Origin: Mycolicibacterium sp. P9-64
GTDB taxonomy: Bacteria > Actinomycetota > Actinomycetes > Mycobacteriales > Mycobacteriaceae
Direction of reading: 5' to 3'
Assembly (NCBI RefSeq): GCF_008329605.1
Contig: NZ_NPKO01000006.1
Span: 372,001 to 436,000, forward strand
DNA: 64,000 nt
Made by a program: the position numbers and the translations under genes. Shown one piece after another: positions 59,632 through 64,000 of the stretch; the first letter of the stretch is position 1; each line of letters opens with the position of its first letter. Under the pieces are notes generated by a model that worked only from the letters and a program-made list of their open reading frames with translations, made no database searches and was not told the DNA's origin.

Positions 59632-59697
59632 GGAAGCGAGTATGCCCTCGTCTGCTGAAGTGCAGTTGGCGATGGCCTGGACAGGAATACTGACTTC

Positions 59698-60618
59698 ATG
59701 GCAACGACACCCGACCCCACAGCCCTCGAGGGCCGCGTCGCCGTCGTAGCCGGAGCGACGCGTGGCGCAGGCCGCGGAATTGCTGCTGCACTAGGCGAAG
59801 CGGGGGCGACGGTGGTCTGCACCGGCCGCAGCAGTACGTCGGGCACCCTGAGGTCGGACTACGACCGGCCGGAGACCATCGAGGAGACGGCTGAGCTCGT
59901 CACGTCCCTCGGCGGGGTTGGCGTCGCCATCGCCGTCGACCACCTCGATCCCGCGCAGGTGCGGAGCCTGGCCGACCGGCTGCGCGGCGACTACGGCGCC
60001 ATCGACATCCTGGTGAACGACATCTGGGGCGCCGAGGTTCTCAAGGGTCCACCGTCGACGTGGAACAAGCCGATGTGGGAACTCGACCTCGACGCCGGAT
60101 TGCGAACCGTGCGGCTCGGCGTCGAAACCCATCTGATCACGTCGCACTGTCTGCTTCCGCTGCTCGTCACGCGGCCGGGTGGCCTGCTGGTCGAGGTGAC
60201 CGACGGAACGGCCGAGTTCAACGCCCAGAACTACCGGGTCTCGGTGTACTACGACCTGGCGAAGGTCGCGGTGAATCGGATCGCCTTCAGCCAGGGGCAC
60301 GACCTGGCACCGTTCGGCGCGACGGCCGTTGCGGTCACGCCGGGCTGGCTGCGCTCGGAGATGATGCTCGACAACTACGCCGTCACCGAGGCGAATTGGC
60401 AGACCGCGATGGAGGTCAGGCCCGACGGCTACCCCACGGCGCCGGGTGCCTTCACACAATCGGAGACCCCGCGCTTCGTCGGCCGCGGGGTGGCCGCCAT
60501 AGCTGCGGATCCCGATCGGGCCCGGTGGAATCAGCGCTCGGCGAGCTCGGCAGAGCTCGCACACGAGTACGGTTTCACCGACGTCGACGGACGTCTGCCC
60601 GACGCCTGGGCGGAATAG
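59698..60618 (+). CDS. SDR-family oxidoreductase (DHRS1-like)
   Basis: 306 residues. TRGAGRGIAAALGEAGA cofactor loop, NDIWG in place of NNAG, catalytic YYDLAKVA, TPGWLRSEMM. The long C-terminus (about 230-306) with FVGRGVAAIA matches DHRS1-type proteins. Substrate unknown. It is divergent from the Tat-lipoprotein gene and precedes the amidohydrolase by 68 bases. Confidence 0.86.
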   Translation: MATTPDPTALEGRVAVVAGATRGAGRGIAAALGEAGATVVCTGRSSTSGTLRSDYDRPETIEETAELVTSLGGVGVAIAVDHLDPAQVRSLADRLRGDYGAIDILVNDIWGAEVLKGPPSTWNKPMWELDLDAGLRTVRLGVETHLITSHCLLPLLVTRPGGLLVEVTDGTAEFNAQNYRVSVYYDLAKVAVNRIAFSQGHDLAPFGATAVAVTPGWLRSEMMLDNYAVTEANWQTAMEVRPDGYPTAPGAFTQSETPRFVGRGVAAIAADPDRARWNQRSASSAELAHEYGFTDVDGRLPDAWAE

Positions 60619-60686
60619 TAGACATTTTTGGAAATGTGTTCACGATTTCGTTGACACCGCGGTCGGCGACCTGTTCCATGACTTGA

Positions 60687-62477
60687 GTGACCTACGACAC
60701 GATCATTCGCAACGGCCGCTGGTTCGACGGCACCGGCGCCCCATCGGCGGTGCGCAGCATCGGCATCCGCGGTGGCCACGTGGTCGCGGTCGCAACCGAG
60801 GAACTCGATGAGACCGGTTGCCCTCAGGTCATCGACGCCACCGGTAAGTGGGTACTGCCCGGCATGCTCGACATCCACACGCACTACGACGTCGAGGTGC
60901 TCGACGGCCCCGCACTGTCGGAGTCGCTCCGGCACGGCGTGACCACGGTGATGCTCGGCTCTTGCTCGCTGTCGACCATCCACGTGGACGGCGTCGACGC
61001 AGGCGATCTGTTCGGTCGCGTCGAAGCCATCCCCCGCGAGCACGTCATCGACGCGGTGGACCGGCACAAGACCTGGACCACGTGCGACGAGTACGTCGAC
61101 GCACTCGAGGCGCGTCCGCTCGGACCGAACCTCGCGGCGTTCATCGGACATTCCGACATGCGCACGGCCGTCATGGGTTTGGTGCGCGCGACGTCGAAGT
61201 CGGTGTCGCCGACGAAGGGCGAACAGGCCGAGATGGAGCGGATGCTCGCCGAGGCGCTGCGCGCCGGCTTCGTCGGAATGTCTTCTCAGCAGCTGCTATT
61301 CGACAAACTCGACGGCGACACCTGCCGGTCGCGGACGCTGCCTTCGACCTATGCCAAGCCCCGCGAGCTGCGCAGGCTGAAGTCGATGCTGCGCAAGGCG
61401 GGGCGCATCCTGCAGTCCGGGCCCGACATCCAGAACCCGCTGAACGTCGGCTCGCAGGTGGCGCAGTCGCTCGGCATCTTCCGCAATCCGCTCAAGACCA
61501 GCCTGCTGTCGGCGGCCGACGTCAAGGCCAACCCGTACGCGGTCCACTTGATGGGCCCCGTGGCGAGGTTCGTCAACCGGCTGGGCGGCAACTTCCGCTG
61601 GCAACACCTTCCCGTGCCGTTCGAGGTCTACGCCGACGGCATCGACCTGGTGATCTTCGAGGAGTTCGGGGCGGGTGCGGCCGCGCTGCACCTTCGCGAC
61701 GAGGTGGAACGCAACGAGATGATGCGCGACGAGTCGTATCGCCGCGAATTCCGCAAGCAGTACGAGAGCAAGTTCGGGGTCCGCGTCTGGCACAGGGACT
61801 TCTTCGACGCCCACATCGTGGCCTGCCCCGACGAGTCGGTGATCGGCAAGTCGTTCGGACAGGTCGGTCGCGACCGCGGCGGAGTGCACCCCGTCGACGC
61901 GTTCCTCGACCTGGTGCTCGAACACGGCAGGTCGCTGCGCTGGCGCACCACGATCTCGAATCACCGGCCCGAGGTGCTCAAGAAGCTGGCGCGCGAGCCC
62001 AGCGTTCAGATGGGCTTCTCCGATGCTGGTGCGCACCTGCGGAACATGGCGTTCTACAACATGGGGCTGCGCCTGCTCCGGCACGTCAACGACGCCAAAC
62101 AGGCGGGCCGCGAGTTCATGACCATCGAGGCGGCCGTGCACCGGCTGACCGGTGAGTTGGCCGACTGGTATCGGCTGGACGCCGGGCACCTGCGCATCGG
62201 GGACCGCGCCGACGTGGTGATCATCGACCCCGCCCACCTCGACGAGTCGCTGGACGACTACGCCGAGCAACCCGTCGAGCAGTACGGCGGCCTGTCGAGA
62301 ATGGTGAACCGCAACGACGCCGCCGTCACCGCGGTGCTCGTCGGCGGCCGCACCGTGTTCACGGAAGGCGAGGCCACGGATCTGGTAGGACGGCAGCGCA
62401 CCGGGCGCTTCCTGCGGGCGTCACACAAGTCGCCAGCACTCCCCACGGAGAAGGGTGAATTGACAAGTGTCGGTTGA
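60687..62477 (+). CDS. N-acyl-D-amino-acid deacylase-family amidohydrolase
   Basis: 596 residues. Metal-dependent amidohydrolase with HTHYD (His64, His66) and the D-aminoacylase-type metal Cys93 in GSCSLS; later ISNHRPE and SDAGAHLR carry further metal residues, and the catalytic Asp is in SDAGAH. It removes an acyl or similar group from a D-amino acid or analogue, but several actinobacterial relatives act on other amides. GTG start at 60687. It overlaps the SnoaL gene by 11 bases. Confidence 0.86.
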   Translation: MTYDTIIRNGRWFDGTGAPSAVRSIGIRGGHVVAVATEELDETGCPQVIDATGKWVLPGMLDIHTHYDVEVLDGPALSESLRHGVTTVMLGSCSLSTIHVDGVDAGDLFGRVEAIPREHVIDAVDRHKTWTTCDEYVDALEARPLGPNLAAFIGHSDMRTAVMGLVRATSKSVSPTKGEQAEMERMLAEALRAGFVGMSSQQLLFDKLDGDTCRSRTLPSTYAKPRELRRLKSMLRKAGRILQSGPDIQNPLNVGSQVAQSLGIFRNPLKTSLLSAADVKANPYAVHLMGPVARFVNRLGGNFRWQHLPVPFEVYADGIDLVIFEEFGAGAAALHLRDEVERNEMMRDESYRREFRKQYESKFGVRVWHRDFFDAHIVACPDESVIGKSFGQVGRDRGGVHPVDAFLDLVLEHGRSLRWRTTISNHRPEVLKKLAREPSVQMGFSDAGAHLRNMAFYNMGLRLLRHVNDAKQAGREFMTIEAAVHRLTGELADWYRLDAGHLRIGDRADVVIIDPAHLDESLDDYAEQPVEQYGGLSRMVNRNDAAVTAVLVGGRTVFTEGEATDLVGRQRTGRFLRASHKSPALPTEKGELTSVG

Positions 62478-62910
62478 GGATACGGTTCGCGGGCTCTGGA
62501 AGGCGCTATCGGAACGAGACTGGGACGGGGTGGCTGCAAGCGTCTCGGATGACTGCATCTACGTCGACATGCCGGTCGGGCCCACTGCCGCCGCACGCGG
62601 TCCCGAGGACATCGTCAAGCGGTTGAAGATCGGCATCGAACCGTTGGCGTCCTACGAGAACTTCACGGGTCTGCTGCTCGCCGACGGCAGCGATGTCATG
62701 TACGAACACCATGAGGAATGGCATTGGAAGACAGGCGAATCCGCTGTTCTTCAGTTCGTCTCGGTGCACCGCGTCGAGAACGGCAAGGTCACCCTGTGGA
62801 AGGACTACTGGGACATGGGAGCCCTGGCCAATCACGCGCCCCCGACGTGGATGGCGGATTTTGCGACTGCCGACATGTCGTGGATCTTCGACGCGACCGG
62901 CTTGATCTAG
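62467..62910 (+). CDS. Limonene-epoxide-hydrolase/SnoaL-like protein
   Basis: 147-residue NTF2-like domain starting with GTG: VRGLWKALSERDWDGVAASVSDDCIYVDMP, VHRVENGKVTLWKDYWD. Family members include limonene-1,2-epoxide hydrolase. Overlaps the upstream amidohydrolase by 11 bases, so the pair is coupled; a shared pathway is likely but not named. Confidence 0.83.
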   Translation: MSVEDTVRGLWKALSERDWDGVAASVSDDCIYVDMPVGPTAAARGPEDIVKRLKIGIEPLASYENFTGLLLADGSDVMYEHHEEWHWKTGESAVLQFVSVHRVENGKVTLWKDYWDMGALANHAPPTWMADFATADMSWIFDATGLI

Positions 62911-62925
62911 GTCATCTCGGCTGAT

Positions 62926-62959
62926 CGGGATCTGGCCGGTGAGCCGACACGAGATCCCG
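62926..62959. terminator. Hairpin between convergent genes
   Basis: CGGGATCT / AGATCCCG, perfect 8-bp arms with an 18-base loop, in the 70-base gap between the SnoaL-like gene and the convergent AhpD-like gene. Confidence 0.4.
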
Positions 62960-62980
62960 TGGAGGTGCGCTTGCGTACGC

Positions 62981-63463
62981 CTACAACGTGATCTTGCAGC
63001 TCTGGCCGATATCGAGCGTGCGCAGCATCCGGCCCATCCCGAGCCACATGGCACAGGACAACGCGAGATCGGTGAGCAACTCCGGGGTGAACTGCTCGTT
63101 GCAGCGGTCCCAGAAGTCCTCGTCGTCACGAAGGCCAGTGTGGTCGCCGGCGAACCGCGCCGCGAACTCGGCGGCAACGCGTTCCTGCGCGCTGTAGCCC
63201 GGCCAGGTGCGCCACTCGGTGGCGTGGTCGTAGAGGTCTTCGTCGACGCCTGCCGCGATGCCGTCGGCGTCGCGAGTGTTCTGGCAGACCACGCACTCGT
63301 TGTCGAGCGCGATCACCATGCGCGCCAGCTCCCGAACGCGCATCGGCAATCTGTTCTTGTTATAGACCGCGTGGGTGAATCCGGCCATGGCGACACCGAT
63401 GTCGGGTGATTTGACGATCCATCCTGCGGCGTCGTCGTCGGCGAACTCTCCAATTCGACTCAT
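62981..63463 (-). CDS. Carboxymuconolactone decarboxylase / AhpD-like protein
   Basis: 160 residues; AhpD-type CxxC at Cys57-Cys60 (ECVVCQN), the helical-repeat core RELARMVIALDN, and a C-terminal WLGMGRML. Either peroxidase/redox activity or gamma-carboxymuconolactone decarboxylation; the CxxC favours redox. Start at the ATG of MSRIGEFADD. A full KstR-type site lies 30 bases upstream, tying it to sterol metabolism. Confidence 0.86.
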   Translation of the reverse strand: MSRIGEFADDDAAGWIVKSPDIGVAMAGFTHAVYNKNRLPMRVRELARMVIALDNECVVCQNTRDADGIAAGVDEDLYDHATEWRTWPGYSAQERVAAEFAARFAGDHTGLRDDEDFWDRCNEQFTPELLTDLALSCAMWLGMGRMLRTLDIGQSCKITL

Positions 63464-63493
63464 GGCCGAATGGTACGCCCGAAAGGGCATTTC

Positions 63494-63507
63494 TGGAACA
63501 CGTTCTA
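63494..63507. promoter_or_regulatory. KstR-type operator upstream of the AhpD-like gene
   Basis: TGGAACACGTTCTA, a full match to TnnAACnnGTTnnA, 30 bases before the minus-strand start at 63463. It lies between that gene and the stop of the MarR-like gene, so only the AhpD-like gene fits as target. Confidence 0.65.
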
Positions 63508-63521
63508 GTTTCCTCTTCTGG

Positions 63522-64000
63522 TCAGCCCGTCGCGCCGACCAGGGCGCGGTCGTCGTCCCAGCCACGTTGCACCAGCATCCGGTGGCCGATGCGCTCAAGT
63601 GCGGCCTCGACTTGCTCACGGTCGGGGCGTCCCTCGAACGTGGGTGAGCAGGCGAGCTTGTCCACGATCTTGGCTGCGATCGCCGACGACGCGCCATCGA
63701 CCTCCTTGACACCCGCCTGCGTCAGCCACAGCCGGTCGTCCTCGCCAGTCACATTCCCCAAGTCGCTGCGATGGAGCCGCGCTTGCGTGGACTGCCCGCC
63801 GCCCGACCGCAGCACGTAGCCGCGGTCCACCAGGTCGTCGAACGTCGGACCAAGAAGTTCGAACGGCACTCGGAGGCGCTTGCCGATCTCGGACATGGTC
63901 GCCGAGCCGAACACCTGGTTCTGCCGGTAGATCTGGATCAGCGCCCACAGATGGGTCACGTCGAGATGGCATCCCGGTTGCCCAACGAGACTGCGCAACC
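63522..64000 (-). CDS. MarR-like winged-helix domain (5' end beyond the window)
   Basis: About 159 residues visible, open to the right edge. Winged-helix features: DVTHLWALIQIYRQNQVFGS, MSEIGKRLRVPFELLGPTFDDLVDRGYV, then LWLTQAGVKEVD and a C-terminal FEGRPDREQVEAALERIG. It may be a stand-alone MarR protein or, as I recall for some mycobacterial drug exporters, the C-terminal domain of a long MFS transporter; the sequence to the right would decide. The recognition wing carries about 15-20 extra residues (GGQSTQARLHR) that coincide with the 46-bp repeat. Confidence 0.7.
   Translation of the reverse strand, partial: LRSLVGQPGCHLDVTHLWALIQIYRQNQVFGSATMSEIGKRLRVPFELLGPTFDDLVDRGYVLRSGGGQSTQARLHRSDLGNVTGEDDRLWLTQAGVKEVDGASSAIAAKIVDKLACSPTFEGRPDREQVEAALERIGHRMLVQRGWDDDRALVGATG
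63756..63801. repeat. 46-bp interspersed repeat, copy B
   Basis: Same DNA strand as copy A at 13412-13457, 40 of 46 bases identical. It is inside a minus-strand gene, whereas copy A is in a plus-strand gene, so the likeness is at DNA level and not due to protein homology. Confidence 0.6.

Noticed and set aside
1..64000. tRNA, rRNA, CRISPR, IS, phage or attachment sites
   Set aside because: Read for transposase, integrase, repeat-spacer and tRNA-like structures; none could be supported.

Overview
The window reads as a chromosomal segment of a mycobacterium, most likely a fast-growing Mycolicibacterium. Support: uniformly high-GC coding DNA with dense, overlapping genes; a cyclopropane mycolic acid synthase; close relatives of the M. 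tuberculosis proteins LdtA (Rv0116c), MPT53/CcdA (Rv2878c/Rv2877c) and MgtA (Rv0557); CYP125 and CYP124 P450s; F420-type oxidoreductases; and many TetR regulators. These family and Rv assignments are from memory of the protein sequences, not from a search. I see no tRNA, rRNA, CRISPR array, insertion sequence, phage or plasmid gene.

Layout. 1-5607: the right end of a chemolithoautotrophy module. A translationally coupled transketolase-phosphoribulokinase-CbbY trio (Calvin cycle) abuts NiFe-hydrogenase maturation genes hypC (opposite strand), hypA and hypB, then a second HAD phosphatase. 5659-7601: a STAS/RsbW-type anti-sigma pair and an HAD-IB phosphatase. 7776-16485: a nitronate monooxygenase behind a KstR-type operator, a RibD-like reductase divergent from a TetR-molybdoenzyme operon, a TetR/DUF2867 pair, and CYP125. 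16548-29791: XRE and FadR-type regulators (the latter coupled to a fatty acid hydroxylase), LdtA, a DUF7159 protein, a PLP dehydratase, thioesterase, agmatinase-like hydrolase, mycolate cyclopropanase, CcdA-MPT53, an F420-type oxidoreductase, an SRPBCC protein and a small secreted protein. 29962-38244: a GT39-type membrane glycosyltransferase, a KstR-type site followed by SnoaL-like/hypothetical/CYP124 genes, two TetR-oxidoreductase divergent pairs with clear palindromic operators, and a cupredoxin lipoprotein.

38615-50559 is the most unusual block: ten tightly packed minus-strand genes (two SDRs, three zinc-less medium-chain dehydrogenases, an NmrA protein, an F420-reductase-like protein, an LLM oxidoreductase, an alpha/beta hydrolase and a GH1 beta-glycosidase), divergent from a 948-residue LAL-type ATPase-LuxR regulator with a palindrome between them. 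I infer an inducible system that deglycosylates and then reduces a plant or microbial xenobiotic; the substrate is unknown.

50817-56360: a coupled permease / glutamine-synthetase-like / acyl-CoA-dehydrogenase-like operon, divergent from a NlpA/MetQ binding protein without a signal peptide, followed by a receiver-less OmpR-type regulator; I infer amine or organosulfur use. 56365-64000: a secreted protein, DUF1275 membrane protein, MgtA, a Tat-lipoprotein hydrolase, an SDR, a D-aminoacylase-family amidohydrolase coupled to a SnoaL protein, an AhpD-like protein behind another KstR-type site, and a partial MarR-like domain carrying a copy of a 46-bp repeat also found 50 kb away. Four KstR-type sites suggest that several scattered genes belong to the sterol-degradation regulon.
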